Source of the DNA: Cystobacter fuscus
Lineage (GTDB): Bacteria; Myxococcota; Myxococcia; Myxococcales; Myxococcaceae
Assembly (NCBI RefSeq): GCF_002305875.1
Contig: NZ_CP022098.1
Span: forward strand, 4,960,001 to 5,024,000
DNA: 64,000 nt
Direction of reading: 5' to 3'
Positions 42,901-51,965 of this stretch are shown piece after piece. Both the position numbers and the translations under genes were made by a program. The notes below the pieces were generated by a model. The model had not been told where the DNA came from, did not search any database, and saw only the letters and a list, made by a program, of their open reading frames with translations. Position 1 is the stretch's first letter; every line of letters starts with the position of its first letter.

Positions 42901-44931
42901 TCAGGGGGCGTTGGAGCGTGAGCCCTGACGCCAGGTGTCGAGCGCGCGCCGCAGGTCCTCGAGCATCCGGGCGCGTTCACCGGACTCGAGCGGGCGCTGG
43001 CCGAAGCGGGCCTCCAGGTAGCGGCGCGTGAGTGGCGCGAGGGTGGGGCCCAGCGGGTGCGCGTCGCGGGTGAAGCGCGCGGACACGTCCTCGAGCGTCT
43101 CGCCCTCGCGGGGAGGCAGGCCGGCGCGCGTGAGCTGGCGCTCCACGGCGTCCACCAGGCGCGTGGCCTCTCCCAGGGGCGAGCGCCGGGGACGCCGCGA
43201 CAGGTAGCGCACGAGGCCGTAGACGCCCAGCGCCACCAGCCCCGCCGTCCACCAGGCACGGGCCGGTGGGCCCGAGGGCCGCTGCTCGTCGGAGGAGGGA
43301 TCCCGCGGGGGCCGGGACAGGCCACGCATGAAGTCGAGCTGATCCCGGAACGAGTAGTCCACCACGGACGTACGCCAGACGCCCTCGATGGCCTCGTAGA
43401 GCGAGACGAGCGACTCGAGGATTTGAATGGACTGGTTGGTGCGGAACGCGGGCGGCGTGGCATCCACGGTGATGAAGCCGCGCCCGGGCACCAGCACGTG
43501 CGTCCAGGCGTGGGCGTCGCCCGCGCGGACGATGTATTCCTCCCCCACGCGCTCGCCGCCGAAGAAGCCCGTGGCGAGCCGGGACTCGAAGCCCAGGGTG
43601 CGCAGCATCAACGTGAGCGCCGTGGCGAAGTGCTCGCAGTGGCCCGCCTTGCGCACGAAGAGGAAGTCCTCCAGCGGGTCCGCCAGGTCCCCGCTCAGCT
43701 CCAGCGTGTACTGGTACTCGCGCTGCAGCCAGGCGGACAGCTTCTGGGCCGCCGCGAGGGGATCCTTCTCGTCGCCCACCACCCGACGCGCCAGCTGCTC
43801 CACCCGGGGATCCAGGTTCTCCGGCAGCGCCAGGAGCTGATCCGCCTCCGTCTGGTTCATCCGGCCGGGGTCCGTGTCCGTGCCGGGCGGCAGGCTGTAT
43901 ACCTCGTAGGAGTAGCCGAGCCCGTCATCCACGAAGCGCAGCTCGTCTCCGCCCAGCTCCTGCAGCCGGGTGCGCCGGTCGCCCGTGGGCGTGTGCGTCA
44001 GGGCATTGCCCAGCTTGGCGGGAGTCTCCAGGGCGATGAGCGTGCGGCTGCCGTAGGCGGGCAGCAGCTCGATGCGCTGGTACACCTGCTTGTCCGCGCC
44101 CGGACGCAGCGTCACGCGCGTGCGGTGGCGCTGCTTGGCCGCGCCGATCGTCGACCACTCCTGGCCATCGAAGGTGTCGTAGGTGCGGCCCACCCAGTAG
44201 GCCGACAGGTGCTCGGTGTCCACCGGATCCGGTGTCAGCCGGGCGCGCAGCACGACGCGGGGATTGCTCTTGAGGGTGCCCGAGCCGCCCAGGCGCACCG
44301 TGTCGGAGAAGCCGCTGGTGGCGGTGCCGAGTCCCGGCGAGGCGCGGCGCACGCCCATGTTCCAGCTGAGGCGCGGAATGAGGATGAAGAAGAGCGCCGC
44401 GCCCACCACGGCCACGAAGGTACCGCGCGCGAGCGGACGCATCACCGCGCGCACCGGCACCGGCTCGCCCGGGGGCACCGCCGCCTCCACCACGGCCAGG
44501 CCCAGCGACAGGCTCGCGAGCACCGCGAAGGCGAGCAGGCACAGCGCGAAGACGAGCTCACCGGAGAGCGCCGCGCCGCCGGCGATCATCAACAGGCCGA
44601 CGAGCAGCACCTGGCCATCCGTGGCGGCGGTGCTCTCGGAGAGCAGCCGCTGGGCGGCGACGATGCCCGCGAAGGAGCAGGCGGCCACCACCAGGTCCAT
44701 CTGCCCCGAGGCGACCGCGAGGTAGAGCAGGCCCGCCACGGGCAGGAGCAGCAGCGCCGTGAGCCGGGGAGCGCGCGCCAGGGGGCGCCGGCCCGTCAGC
44801 GCGACGATCAGCGCCAGCGCGAAGAGGACCAGGGCCCACACGGGCACCTGGCTGGAGATGGCCATGGAGGCGAAGGCCGCCGCCGTGCTCAGGTCCCTCA
44901 GTACGAGCCGCAGCCGCAGGGGTTGCCTCAT
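42901..44931 (-). CDS. transglutaminase-like membrane protein (DUF3488/TgpA type)
   Basis: A 676-residue inner-membrane protein. About seven transmembrane helices occupy residues 1-190. A large periplasmic region carries a transglutaminase core, AGHCEHFATALTLMLRTLGF with the nucleophilic Cys, then DAHAWTHVLVPGRGF (His) and FITVDATPP (Asp). The Cys-His-Asp triad is thus complete. One more transmembrane segment (TAGLVALGVYGLVRYL) precedes a cytoplasmic DUF4129-like tail. This matches TgpA of Pseudomonas, an essential protein of unknown reaction. It overlaps the DUF58 gene by four bases and is the third gene of the classical MoxR-DUF58-TgpA set. The true start is the ATG at 44931; longer readings belong to the DUF58 gene in another frame. 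Confidence 0.92.
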   Translation of the reverse strand: MRQPLRLRLVLRDLSTAAAFASMAISSQVPVWALVLFALALIVALTGRRPLARAPRLTALLLLPVAGLLYLAVASGQMDLVVAACSFAGIVAAQRLLSESTAATDGQVLLVGLLMIAGGAALSGELVFALCLLAFAVLASLSLGLAVVEAAVPPGEPVPVRAVMRPLARGTFVAVVGAALFFILIPRLSWNMGVRRASPGLGTATSGFSDTVRLGGSGTLKSNPRVVLRARLTPDPVDTEHLSAYWVGRTYDTFDGQEWSTIGAAKQRHRTRVTLRPGADKQVYQRIELLPAYGSRTLIALETPAKLGNALTHTPTGDRRTRLQELGGDELRFVDDGLGYSYEVYSLPPGTDTDPGRMNQTEADQLLALPENLDPRVEQLARRVVGDEKDPLAAAQKLSAWLQREYQYTLELSGDLADPLEDFLFVRKAGHCEHFATALTLMLRTLGFESRLATGFFGGERVGEEYIVRAGDAHAWTHVLVPGRGFITVDATPPAFRTNQSIQILESLVSLYEAIEGVWRTSVVDYSFRDQLDFMRGLSRPPRDPSSDEQRPSGPPARAWWTAGLVALGVYGLVRYLSRRPRRSPLGEATRLVDAVERQLTRAGLPPREGETLEDVSARFTRDAHPLGPTLAPLTRRYLEARFGQRPLESGERARMLEDLRRALDTWRQGSRSNAP

Positions 44932-45893
44932 GCCGCCTCCTCGCGCTGCTCCTCGAAGCCCACCCACGCGAGGGCGCGCAAGAGCAGGCGCTCCTGACCA
45001 CTGCCCGCGCCCGGCCGCAGCCGCTGGCCGGGCAGCTCCAGCCCCACCTCGTGGCCAGCCTCGAGCAGCCGGTGGGCCTGCTCGGCCACCTCCTCGCACC
45101 GCCGCTCCAGCGCCTCGTCGGCCAGCCCGGCGCGCACCTCGAGCACGTAGGTGCGCCGCTCCTCGCGCTCGCGCTCCACCTTGAGCAGCTTGCCCGCCGA
45201 GGCGCTCTTGAGCCAGTGCACGCGCCGGGCATCCTCGCCCTCGCCCAGCTCGCGCAGGCCCGCCAGGTCTCCCGTGCCATCCAGCCGGTGGGGGTGGTGC
45301 GCCTCGCCCACGTGGCCCGTCGCCGCGTCCTCGGGGGTGGCACAGGCGAAGCCCCGCCGGGGGAAGACGAGCAGCGTGCCCGGCAGCGGGAAGACGCGCG
45401 TCTTGGCGAACAGGCCCAGCGGCCAGGTGGTGGTGACGCGCACGCCCACGAGCTTCACCGGCCCGCGCCGGGGCGCGGTGAGGTCCGCGCGCACCACGTG
45501 CTCGGCGCCCGCGGGCAGGTGGCCCACGCCGCCCTCGCCGGTGAGGGGCACGTCCACCTCGGACAGGGTGAGGGCGAAGGCATGTCCCTGGCGGCGGGTG
45601 AGCGCCCAGCGGAAGGCGAAGGGCTCGCCCGCGAAGGCGCCCTCGTTGCCCACGCGCCGCACGGACAGGTCGCGCAGACAGCGCTCGGACAGCACGCCGG
45701 AGAGGATGATGACGCTCAGCAGCAGTCCCAGCACCAGGTAGAGCAGGTTGTTGCCGGTGTTGAGCGCGCCCAGGCCCACGCCGAACGTCACCACGAGGTA
45801 GGTGCGGCCCATGCCCGTCACCTTGAGGGTGCGCGGTGGCCGGAGCCTGGCGCGCAACCGCCGCCACGGCGAGGGAGGACGGGACGGGCTCAC
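44928..45893 (-). CDS. DUF58 domain protein
   Basis: A 321-residue protein with two N-terminal hydrophobic helices (YLVVTFGVGLGALNTGNN, LLYLVLGLLLSVIILSG), a beta-rich periplasmic-like part and a C-terminal vWA-like DUF58 motif. The motif, LDGTGDLAGLRELGEGEDARRVHWLKSAS, resembles the family's YxxGDDxRxIxW form, with E-G-E-D-A-R-R-V-H-W present. In MoxR operons DUF58 proteins are thought to bind metal and work with the AAA ATPase. The GTG at 45893 overlaps the MoxR stop (GTGA) and is taken as the start. Confidence 0.9.
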   Translation of the reverse strand: MSPSRPPSPWRRLRARLRPPRTLKVTGMGRTYLVVTFGVGLGALNTGNNLLYLVLGLLLSVIILSGVLSERCLRDLSVRRVGNEGAFAGEPFAFRWALTRRQGHAFALTLSEVDVPLTGEGGVGHLPAGAEHVVRADLTAPRRGPVKLVGVRVTTTWPLGLFAKTRVFPLPGTLLVFPRRGFACATPEDAATGHVGEAHHPHRLDGTGDLAGLRELGEGEDARRVHWLKSASAGKLLKVEREREERRTYVLEVRAGLADEALERRCEEVAEQAHRLLEAGHEVGLELPGQRLRPGAGSGQERLLLRALAWVGFEEQREEAA

Positions 45894-46873
45894 CGGGGGG
45901 CCGGCACCTTCCGGGCGATCTCCTCGATGAGGTGGAGCGCCTCGTCGCGCGTATAGGTTCCCTGGTTGGCGCTGCGCAGGAGCAGCCGGTGGGCCAGGCA
46001 CGGCCCGAGCACCGCGCGCACGTCTCCGGGCGTCACGAAGTCACGCGCCTCCCACAGGGCGTAGGCCCGGGCGGCCATGCCCAGCGCCAGCACGGCGCGC
46101 GTGGAGGCGCCGCGCTCGATGTCGCCGTGCGAGCGCGTGGCGTGCGCCAGGCGCACCACGTAGTCGGCCACGGTGTCATCCAGGCGCTGGGCGGCCACCT
46201 GGGCGCGCAGCCCGTTGAGCGCCTCGGGCGTGCTCACCGGATCCACCACCGCGCCGGCCGTGGCGGCGTCGCGCGCGAGCACCAGCAGGCGCGCTTCCAC
46301 CTCGGGCGCCGGGTGGCCCAGCGACAGGCGCATGAGGAAGCGGTCCAGTTGCGAGTCGGGCAGGGGATAGGTGCCGGAGAAGTCCACCGGGTTCTGCGTG
46401 GCCACCACCGTGAAGGGGCGGGGCAGCGGGTGGGTGACGCCGTCCAGGGAGACCTGGCCCTGGGCCATGGCCTCCAGCAGCGCGGACTGGGTGCGCGGCG
46501 GCGCGCGGTTGAGCTCATCGGCCAGCACGAGCTGGCGGAAGATGGGGCCGGGGCGGAAGGAGAACGAGGCCGTGGCGGCGTGGAAGATCTGCGCGCCGAG
46601 GATGTCGGCCGGCATCAGGTCCGCGGTGAACTGCACGCGCGACAGCGACAGGGCGAAGGAGCGGGCGAGGGCCTCCACCAGCGTGGTCTTTCCCACCCCG
46701 GGCACGTCCTCCAGCAGCAGGTGGCCCCCCGCGGCCACGCAGGTGACGGCGAGGCGGACTTCCTTCTCCTTGCCCCGCACGGCCAGGGACAGATTCGCGG
46801 CCACCTGCTCCAGCGCGGATCTCGCGGCCGCCGGAGAGGAAAGGGCAGGGGTTGCTCGGGCTGGGGAGTTCAT
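45890..46873 (-). CDS. MoxR-family AAA+ ATPase
   Basis: A 327-residue AAA+ ATPase. It has Walker [19 protein letters not shown], Walker [25 protein letters not shown], sensor 1 [17 protein letters not shown] and an arginine finger in [10 protein letters not shown]. MoxR ATPases act as chaperones that help mature or activate partner proteins, here probably the DUF58 and transglutaminase proteins encoded directly downstream in overlapping frames. The ATG at 46873 gives the natural N-terminus; the ribosome binding site is weak. It lies 226 bases downstream of the STAS gene, with a short hairpin and a 12-base direct repeat (GGTGGTGCTTCC twice near 46989) between. Confidence 0.93.
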   Translation of the reverse strand: MNSPARATPALSSPAAARSALEQVAANLSLAVRGKEKEVRLAVTCVAAGGHLLLEDVPGVGKTTLVEALARSFALSLSRVQFTADLMPADILGAQIFHAATASFSFRPGPIFRQLVLADELNRAPPRTQSALLEAMAQGQVSLDGVTHPLPRPFTVVATQNPVDFSGTYPLPDSQLDRFLMRLSLGHPAPEVEARLLVLARDAATAGAVVDPVSTPEALNGLRAQVAAQRLDDTVADYVVRLAHATRSHGDIERGASTRAVLALGMAARAYALWEARDFVTPGDVRAVLGPCLAHRLLLRSANQGTYTRDEALHLIEEIARKVPAPR

Positions 46874-47099
46874 CGGGGGAGCCACTCTACCCCAGTCCGA
46901 CGACTCCTGAACGTCTGTCTCGACAACCCCGGGCCTCGGGCGTGTCCGCCTGGACGCAGAGGGGAGGAGACGAGGTGTTGCCCACGGCGGTGGTGCTTCC
47001 GGTGGTGCTTCCGGGGGGGTTGCCGGAAGGGCGGGGAGGCGGGCGCGGGAGGGGATTTGCTCCCCTCTCATCTCGCGGCTCCTTCCCGACGACAGGACT

Positions 47100-47426
47100 T
47101 CAGGCGAGCACTTCCTCCGGGGTGTAGTAGGCGCGCGACGCCGAGGAGGTCTCGCCCATGCTCAACCCGAAGTAGCGGAACATGCGCTGGTGATGCCCGG
47201 CCAGGCCCCGCAGGCGCACCTTGCGGTCCACCAGTCCGTTCGTCAGCACTCCCACCGCCGAGTCACGGAACTCGCGCAGGTGCGTGAAATCCAACTCCAC
47301 TTCCCTCGATCCCAGCGTGTCCAGCGACTGGCGCAGGAGCAGGGCGGTCTGGTTGTCCAGCGTTCCGGTCAGACGCAGCGTCAGACGGCCTGCGCGTTCT
47401 TCCTGGTGAATTTCCAGTCCCACCAT
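47100..47426 (-). CDS. STAS-domain protein
   Basis: A 108-residue protein made of a single STAS domain (LEIHQEERAGRLTLRLTGTL, VELDFTHLREFRDSAVGVLT). STAS proteins bind anti-sigma kinases or phosphatases, or act in signalling. The Ser-x-Ala-Val (DSAVG) position corresponds to the phospho-Ser of SpoIIAA-type antagonists. No partner kinase or phosphatase gene is adjacent. The ATG at 47426 fits the domain's usual start. A perfect 15-base palindrome lies 30 bases upstream, a possible operator. Confidence 0.82.
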   Translation of the reverse strand: MVGLEIHQEERAGRLTLRLTGTLDNQTALLLRQSLDTLGSREVELDFTHLREFRDSAVGVLTNGLVDRKVRLRGLAGHHQRMFRYFGLSMGETSSASRAYYTPEEVLA

Positions 47427-47455
47427 GAGTGTGTCTCTCCATCGATGCCGCGTGC

Positions 47456-47470
47456 GTTTCCCTGGGAAAC
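47456..47470 (-). promoter_or_regulatory. palindrome upstream of the STAS gene
   Basis: GTTTCCC-T-GGGAAAC, perfect seven-base arms, ends 30 bases before the STAS start codon. It may be a repressor operator or a 5' leader hairpin. Confidence 0.4.
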
Positions 47471-47628
47471 CGGCGCGTGTCGGGTACGCCCGGCCCGGAG
47501 TGGAACCGCCCACCCCGGCGCACAAGAGTCACCGCGGAGAGTGCATCTGAACTCCTGGAAAGGGCAGTCAGCCGGATGGAATTCGGAATCAGTGTCCTGC
47601 ACCGAGCGCACGCACTGTTGGCTACCCA

Positions 47629-48342
47629 TCACCCCGGCCCGTTCACGGGCTTCTTCTGGGCCTCGCGCCGGGTCAGCTCGCGCGAGCGCTGGGCCTTCAG
47701 GTTGCGGAACTCGCGCATCACCTTGGCGGGGTAGCCCGCGAGGAATCGCTCGCGCGCGCCGCTCTGGGCGAGGATCTTCCGCGCCTGGGTGGGGCCCGCG
47801 TTGTAGGCGACCAGGGCGCGCTCCGGCGTGCCGAAGCGCTCGATGAGGTTGGCCAGGTAGGCCGTTCCCAGCTCGATGTTCAATTCCGAATCGAACAGAT
47901 TGGAATGGCGCTGCAGCTTGAAGCCCGCCTTGTCCGCCAGATAGCTGCCCGTGTCCGGCATCACCTGCATGAGCCCCATGGCGCCCACGTGGGACACCGC
48001 GTAGTTGTTGAAGGAGCTCTCGCAGTGGATGACCGCCACCACCAGGAGCGGATCCAACCCGTTGGCGCGCGCCTCGCGGACGATCGCCATCGCCAGGCGC
48101 CGCTGCTGACGCTCGGGCAGCTGCGAGGCCTGCACCGCGGTGGTGATGCCCAGCGCCTCCGCCTCGGCGAAGAGCACCGCCTCCTCCTCCATCTGCTCGA
48201 GCTGAACCGCGCGCTCGGCCAGTTGCGCTCTCAGCTCCACCATCTCCGGGCTCTTCTCTCCCGGGAAGTAGGGCTGGAACGCCCCCGCGACCGGACCCAC
48301 CATCGACCCCACCACCACCAGCGCCGCCGCCCAACCCTTCAT
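47629..48342 (-). CDS. small exported SLT-domain lytic transglycosylase
   Basis: A 237-residue exported protein. The signal peptide (MKGWAAALVVVGSMVGPVAGA) is followed by a helical linker (AQLAERAVQLEQMEEEAVLF) and a complete SLT domain. That domain has VVAVIHCESSFNNYAVSHVG with the catalytic Glu, then AMGLMQVMPDT and AYNAGPTQARKIL. It is closest in form to short MltC/Slt-like lytic transglycosylases. GAGGG precedes the ATG at 48342. It cleaves peptidoglycan in the periplasm or on prey. It is divergent from a tiny membrane-protein gene. Confidence 0.9.
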   Translation of the reverse strand: MKGWAAALVVVGSMVGPVAGAFQPYFPGEKSPEMVELRAQLAERAVQLEQMEEEAVLFAEAEALGITTAVQASQLPERQQRRLAMAIVREARANGLDPLLVVAVIHCESSFNNYAVSHVGAMGLMQVMPDTGSYLADKAGFKLQRHSNLFDSELNIELGTAYLANLIERFGTPERALVAYNAGPTQARKILAQSGARERFLAGYPAKVMREFRNLKAQRSRELTRREAQKKPVNGPG

Positions 48343-48611
48343 ATCGTCAACCCTCTTCCCCACACGTGCCACCCCCGGCCACGTGTCCCATGTGGCAGAT
48401 GCCCGGCGCTCGAAGCAGTCACCGTGCCATCCACCAAGCCCGCGGAATCACTCGGAGTGGGGCCGGGGTGGGAGATTCCCCTCCTGAAAAAAGGTCTACC
48501 GGCGCGGTCCGTTGACCCCTGGAAGGGCTGTTGAAAGGAGGGGTTGCCCCCATCGCCGCGGCACCCCAGCTTTGCGCGCAGTCGTGTGAACCGTGGAGAG
48601 GAGTGGGCGGC

Positions 48612-48767
48612 GTGTACTGGACGATGAGTGCCATCCTGTTCGTGCTGTGGATCGTCGGATCCATCAGTGGTTCCACCGAGGGAGCCTGGGTGCATCTGTT
48701 GCTCCTCTTCTCCATGGTGGCGCTGCTGCTGGCGGTGGCGCAGCGGGGCCGTGGATCGATGGCCTAG
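48612..48767 (+). CDS. lmo0937-family small membrane protein
   Basis: A 51-residue protein with two transmembrane helices (ILFVLWIVGSISG and VHLLLLFSMVALLLAVAQ), matching the lmo0937 family of unknown function. The GTG at 48612 is chosen because GAGGAG lies nine bases upstream and it gives the family's usual start (MYWTMSAIL). A longer frame from 48531 adds 27 residues without likeness to the family. Related proteins are often stress-induced. The next gene starts 11 bases downstream. Confidence 0.72.
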   Translation: MYWTMSAILFVLWIVGSISGSTEGAWVHLLLLFSMVALLLAVAQRGRGSMA

Positions 48768-48777
48768 AGGAGGCGGT

Positions 48778-49338
48778 ATGAGGGATGCGCCCGACATCTG
48801 CCTGGTGGAGCTGCCCCGGGACGTGGGCGGCTTCGTGCGCAGGGCGTGTCCGCGCTGCCAGCGTGACTTCAAGACGCGGCCGTGCGCGCACGACGGGAGC
48901 ATCCTCCAGAGGCGGCTCGCGTCGCTCTTTCCGTTCGAGAACGCGCACGAGAGCTTCGACGAGGTGCCCGATGCGTGGTGTCTCTATTGCGGCCACCGGG
49001 CCGCGGGGGACGAGTGGCTCACCGCCGCGCAGCAGGCCCACGTGGAGAGCGTGGCGCGCGCCTGGGCCAATCACGTGCGCTACGAGCAGCTCGCGCACGT
49101 GTCGCGCACGCTCGCGGACAACCCGCGGCCCACCTTCGTGAGCGTCAAGCCGCGCGCCCTGCCGGGTCCCATGGCCCCGGACGTGGATGACTTGCGGCCG
49201 GTGCCGCTCGTGTGCTGTGGCGAGGAGGTCAAGGCGCACTGGGACTGGGACGGGCCCTTGTTCTGCCCGCGCTGTGGCACCCGCCACGGAGGGTCGAGCG
49301 GCCGGCAGCAGTTCCACCTGGAGTTCATCGAGGAGTAG
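48778..49338 (+). CDS. zinc-ribbon protein of unknown function
   Basis: A 186-residue protein with three Cys-pair clusters. CPRCQRDF lies near residue 25, CLYCGH near 68, and CCGEEVKAHWDWDGPLFCPRCGT near 145. The last two pairs can form a zinc ribbon. The middle part is helical (EWLTAAQQAHVESVARAWANH). No catalytic motif is visible and I do not know a family name. GGAGGCGGT precedes the ATG, and its start follows the small membrane protein by 11 bases. Confidence 0.75.
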   Translation: MRDAPDICLVELPRDVGGFVRRACPRCQRDFKTRPCAHDGSILQRRLASLFPFENAHESFDEVPDAWCLYCGHRAAGDEWLTAAQQAHVESVARAWANHVRYEQLAHVSRTLADNPRPTFVSVKPRALPGPMAPDVDDLRPVPLVCCGEEVKAHWDWDGPLFCPRCGTRHGGSSGRQQFHLEFIEE

Positions 49339-49374
49339 ACGGCCCCGGCCCCGCGCGGGCAGGCTGCCGGGCCC

Positions 49375-50454
49375 ATGTGGTGGACGGCCCGGTGGGTGGC
49401 GGCCCTCGTCCTGTGTCTGCTCGCGGGTGGAGCGGGCGCGCACGACGCGGACATTCTCTATGCGCAGCTCTGGCGTCCCGAAGCCGGGGGGGCCGAGGTG
49501 CGCGAGCGCATCACCCTCACGGCGGACACGCTCGCGCGCCTGCTGCCCGCGGACGCGGACGGAGACGGCGTGCTGAGCCAGGCGGATCTCGACGCGCGCG
49601 AGCGGGCCCTGGCCGTGGGCTTCTGGGACGCCATTCCCCTGAGCGCTGGCGGCCAGCCCTGCGCTCGCACCGCCCAGCGGGCCTGGGTGCGCGAGTCCTA
49701 TGTGGAACTCGGGGCCACCTTCTCGTGCGCGCCGGGGGAGTTGCGCCAGCGCTTCACGCTGCTCGCCGTACTGCCGGCGGGCTACCGGGTGGTGCTCGGC
49801 AGCCTCGTCCAGGGTGAGCGGGGACAGCGCTTCGCCGACGCCGCCCAGCCCACGCTCGTGGTGTCCACGGAGGGCTCCGCCGGGGAGGCGTCCACGGGGC
49901 TCGCCGGCTGGGTGGGGCTCGGGGTCACGCACATCCTCGGCGGGCCGGATCATCTGGCCTTCCTGCTGGCGGTGCTGCTCGTGGGAGGGAGCACGCGGCG
50001 GGTGCTGCTGTTGGTGACGGCCTTCACCGTGGCCCATTCCCTCACGCTGGGGACCACCGCGCTGGGCTGGCTCCCCCTGGACGAGGTGCGCACGCGCTGG
50101 GTGGAGGCCGCCATCGCCGCCTCCATTCTCTGGGTGGCGGTGGAGAACCTCGTGCGGCGCGCGCCCCGCCACCGCGTGGCCGTCACCTTCCTGTTCGGTC
50201 TGGTGCACGGCCTGGGCTTCGCCAGCGTGTTGACGGGCTATGGCCTGGGCGACTCGGTGGTGAGCGGGCTGTTCGGTTTCAATCTCGGCGTGGAGCTGGG
50301 CCAGGCGGCCGTCGTCGCCGTGCTGCTGCCGCTGCTGCGCATGCTCCAGCGCCGGCCCGTGCTGCACCGGCGCACCGTCCGCTTCCTGTCAGTCCTGCTC
50401 GGGCTGACGGCGCTCTATTGGTTGCTGGAGCGAGGTTTGGCGCCGATCGGTTGA
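49375..50454 (+). CDS. HupE/UreJ-family membrane protein
   Basis: A 359-residue exported membrane protein. After a signal peptide (ALVLCLLAGGAGA) there is an extracytoplasmic domain of about 150 residues. It holds an EF-hand-like loop DADGDGVLSQADLD. Then come about six transmembrane helices with the HupE/UreJ signature LGVTHILGGPDHLAFLLAVLLV, AFTVAHSLTLGTTALGW and GLVHGLGFASVL. The conserved His residues are thought to bind nickel or cobalt; family members can transport Ni. Many stand-alone versions have no proven substrate. No hydrogenase or urease gene is nearby. Confidence 0.85.
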   Translation: MWWTARWVAALVLCLLAGGAGAHDADILYAQLWRPEAGGAEVRERITLTADTLARLLPADADGDGVLSQADLDARERALAVGFWDAIPLSAGGQPCARTAQRAWVRESYVELGATFSCAPGELRQRFTLLAVLPAGYRVVLGSLVQGERGQRFADAAQPTLVVSTEGSAGEASTGLAGWVGLGVTHILGGPDHLAFLLAVLLVGGSTRRVLLLVTAFTVAHSLTLGTTALGWLPLDEVRTRWVEAAIAASILWVAVENLVRRAPRHRVAVTFLFGLVHGLGFASVLTGYGLGDSVVSGLFGFNLGVELGQAAVVAVLLPLLRMLQRRPVLHRRTVRFLSVLLGLTALYWLLERGLAPIG

Positions 50455-50516
50455 ATCCTGGGGAACCCGTTCATAGCTTCGAAACCGGGTAGGGGCTGGT
50501 TCATGGGGAGGGATTT

Positions 50517-50987
50517 ATGGGCGCGAGGCACACCCGTCTGGCAGCAGCACTGGCCGCGGCATGGGAATCCGAAGTGGTATCCGCACGGCGCATGACGATG
50601 CTCGCCGAGCGACTGGGCGACAGCAGGGGCCGGGCCCGCCTGATGGTGCTGGCCGCGTTCTGCCGGGCGCATGCCTCGCGGCTGCTGGCCCGCCTGGCCG
50701 CGCTCGGCCGGGGTCCGCTGCCCGTGCCTCCCGAGGACATCACGCTCGACGAGGATACGGTGCGCGAGCTGCGCCGCGAGGGCGCCTTCGCCCGTGCCTC
50801 CGCCGCCCGTTACGAGGCCACCGCCGAGCTGGCCCGCCAGCACGCCGACCTGTCCAGCGCCTGGGTTTGCGAGCTCAACCGCACCGAGGAGCAGGACCGC
50901 TCCCGGGAGCTGCTCGCGCTCGCCGAGGGCGCCGCCCTGGCCGCCGTGAGCGAGTCCCAGATGGCGGCCGCCGCTCCCGCCGAGTAA
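50517..50987 (+). CDS. unknown helical protein
   Basis: A 156-residue, Ala- and Arg-rich alpha-helical protein (MGARHTRLAAALAAAWESEV; ELRREGAFARASAARYEATAEL). GGGAGGG stands six bases before the ATG. The helical layout is a little like ferritin-type four-helix bundles, but metal ligands are not evident, so I give no function. It stands between the HupE-like gene and the coiled-coil gene, in the same direction. Confidence 0.65.
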   Translation: MGARHTRLAAALAAAWESEVVSARRMTMLAERLGDSRGRARLMVLAAFCRAHASRLLARLAALGRGPLPVPPEDITLDEDTVRELRREGAFARASAARYEATAELARQHADLSSAWVCELNRTEEQDRSRELLALAEGAALAAVSESQMAAAAPAE

Positions 50988-51033
50988 CCGAGCCTGCTGA
51001 CAGCCTGCTCGCCTTGGGCGTAAAACGGCGGGC

Positions 51034-51807
51034 ATGGCCAAGGCCGACAGCTATGACGATTTGATCTTCCAGTTGGGGGACCTCGCGAGGGACCGGCTCG
51101 CGGGCAAGCCCAACTGTCCGCGCACCATGGATCGGGTCTACCGCGCCGAGCAGGCGCTGGTGGCCCGGCGCGATGAACTGGCCGCGCTCGAAGCGCAGCT
51201 CAACGACGAGGACGCCGCCTGGCAGGACTACCTCGCCGAGTACGAGCGCCTGCGCGCCGCCCAGGGGGAGATCGTCCAGAAGTGGAAGAAGGCCGTGGAC
51301 GCCGTGGAGGGGGAGACCAAGACCCTCCGCAAGACGCTGTCCAGCCGCCGCGCCGATCTGCGCTACGCCCAGGACGCGCTCAAGAAGATGGAGAAGAAGC
51401 ACGCCGACCTGGAGCTCACCACCCGGGACGAGTCCAAGCTCTCCCTCTCGCGCGACAACATCAAGAAGAACCGCCTGCAGGCCATGCGCCTGTCGCGCGA
51501 GGTGGAGACCCTGGAGCGCGACGTGGAGCTGGCCCTCACGCCCAAGCCCGGGCAGCCCGGCGCCCCCGGCATCATCGCCCACAAGCGCGTGCTCGCCCTC
51601 GAGGACGAGATGCTCGCCCGCAAGGAGAGCGTCGATGCCTCCCTGGCCGACGTGGATCAGCAGATCGCCCAGAAGGAGGGCGAGGTGCAGGCCGCGGAAG
51701 ATTACCTGGATCAGGCGCTGTTCCTGCTCGGCGAGGACGTGTACGCCCAGCGCATCGCCGACGCGCAGCTCTCCGCCTTCTATCCCCGGTTGGATCGCGC
51801 CCGGTGA
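51034..51807 (+). CDS. coiled-coil protein of unknown function
   Basis: A 257-residue cytoplasmic protein, almost wholly coiled coil (LVARRDELAALEAQLNDEDA; VEGETKTLRKTLSSRRADLR; SREVETLERDVELAL). Two small non-helical spots, YRAEQ near 30 and the PGQPGAPG turn near 172, interrupt it. It has no signal peptide, membrane segment or zinc knuckle. Its C-terminal part (KESVDASLADVDQQIAQKEG) suggests a hairpin. Neighbours give no hint beyond the ribosomal protein gene that follows under a separate promoter. Confidence 0.78.
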   Translation: MAKADSYDDLIFQLGDLARDRLAGKPNCPRTMDRVYRAEQALVARRDELAALEAQLNDEDAAWQDYLAEYERLRAAQGEIVQKWKKAVDAVEGETKTLRKTLSSRRADLRYAQDALKKMEKKHADLELTTRDESKLSLSRDNIKKNRLQAMRLSREVETLERDVELALTPKPGQPGAPGIIAHKRVLALEDEMLARKESVDASLADVDQQIAQKEGEVQAAEDYLDQALFLLGEDVYAQRIADAQLSAFYPRLDRAR

Positions 51808-51841
51808 AGGCCACGCCCTCCCACCGTGCTTGCCGCCGTGC

Positions 51842-51869
51842 TTGACCAGGGGGGGCAAGCTGCTACATT
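51842..51869 (+). promoter_or_regulatory. sigma-70-type promoter of the L3 gene
   Basis: TTGACC, 16 bases, TACATT, located 97 bases before the L3 start codon. The predicted start is near 51876, giving a leader of about 90 bases. Confidence 0.6.
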
Positions 51870-51933
51870 GCGCCGCTTCCTGGCGTCCGGGGAATGGGAA
51901 TTCGGACGCAACCTGCTGAAATCATTGATGTTT

Positions 51934-51951
51934 TCGCGCGAGGACGCGCGA
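51934..51951 (+). promoter_or_regulatory. leader hairpin of the L3 gene
   Basis: TCGCGCG-AGGA-CGCGCGA, a perfect seven-base stem in the leader, ending six bases before the GAGG ribosome binding site. The loop contains AGGA. It could control L3 translation, as ribosomal protein operons often regulate themselves. Confidence 0.5.
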
Positions 51952-51965
51952 GCTGTGAGGACGAC

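Noticed and set aside
42901-45867. A 988-codon reading of the transglutaminase gene reaching upstream
   Set aside because: The extra 312 residues are an out-of-frame reading of the DUF58 gene; the ATG at 44931 overlaps the DUF58 stop.
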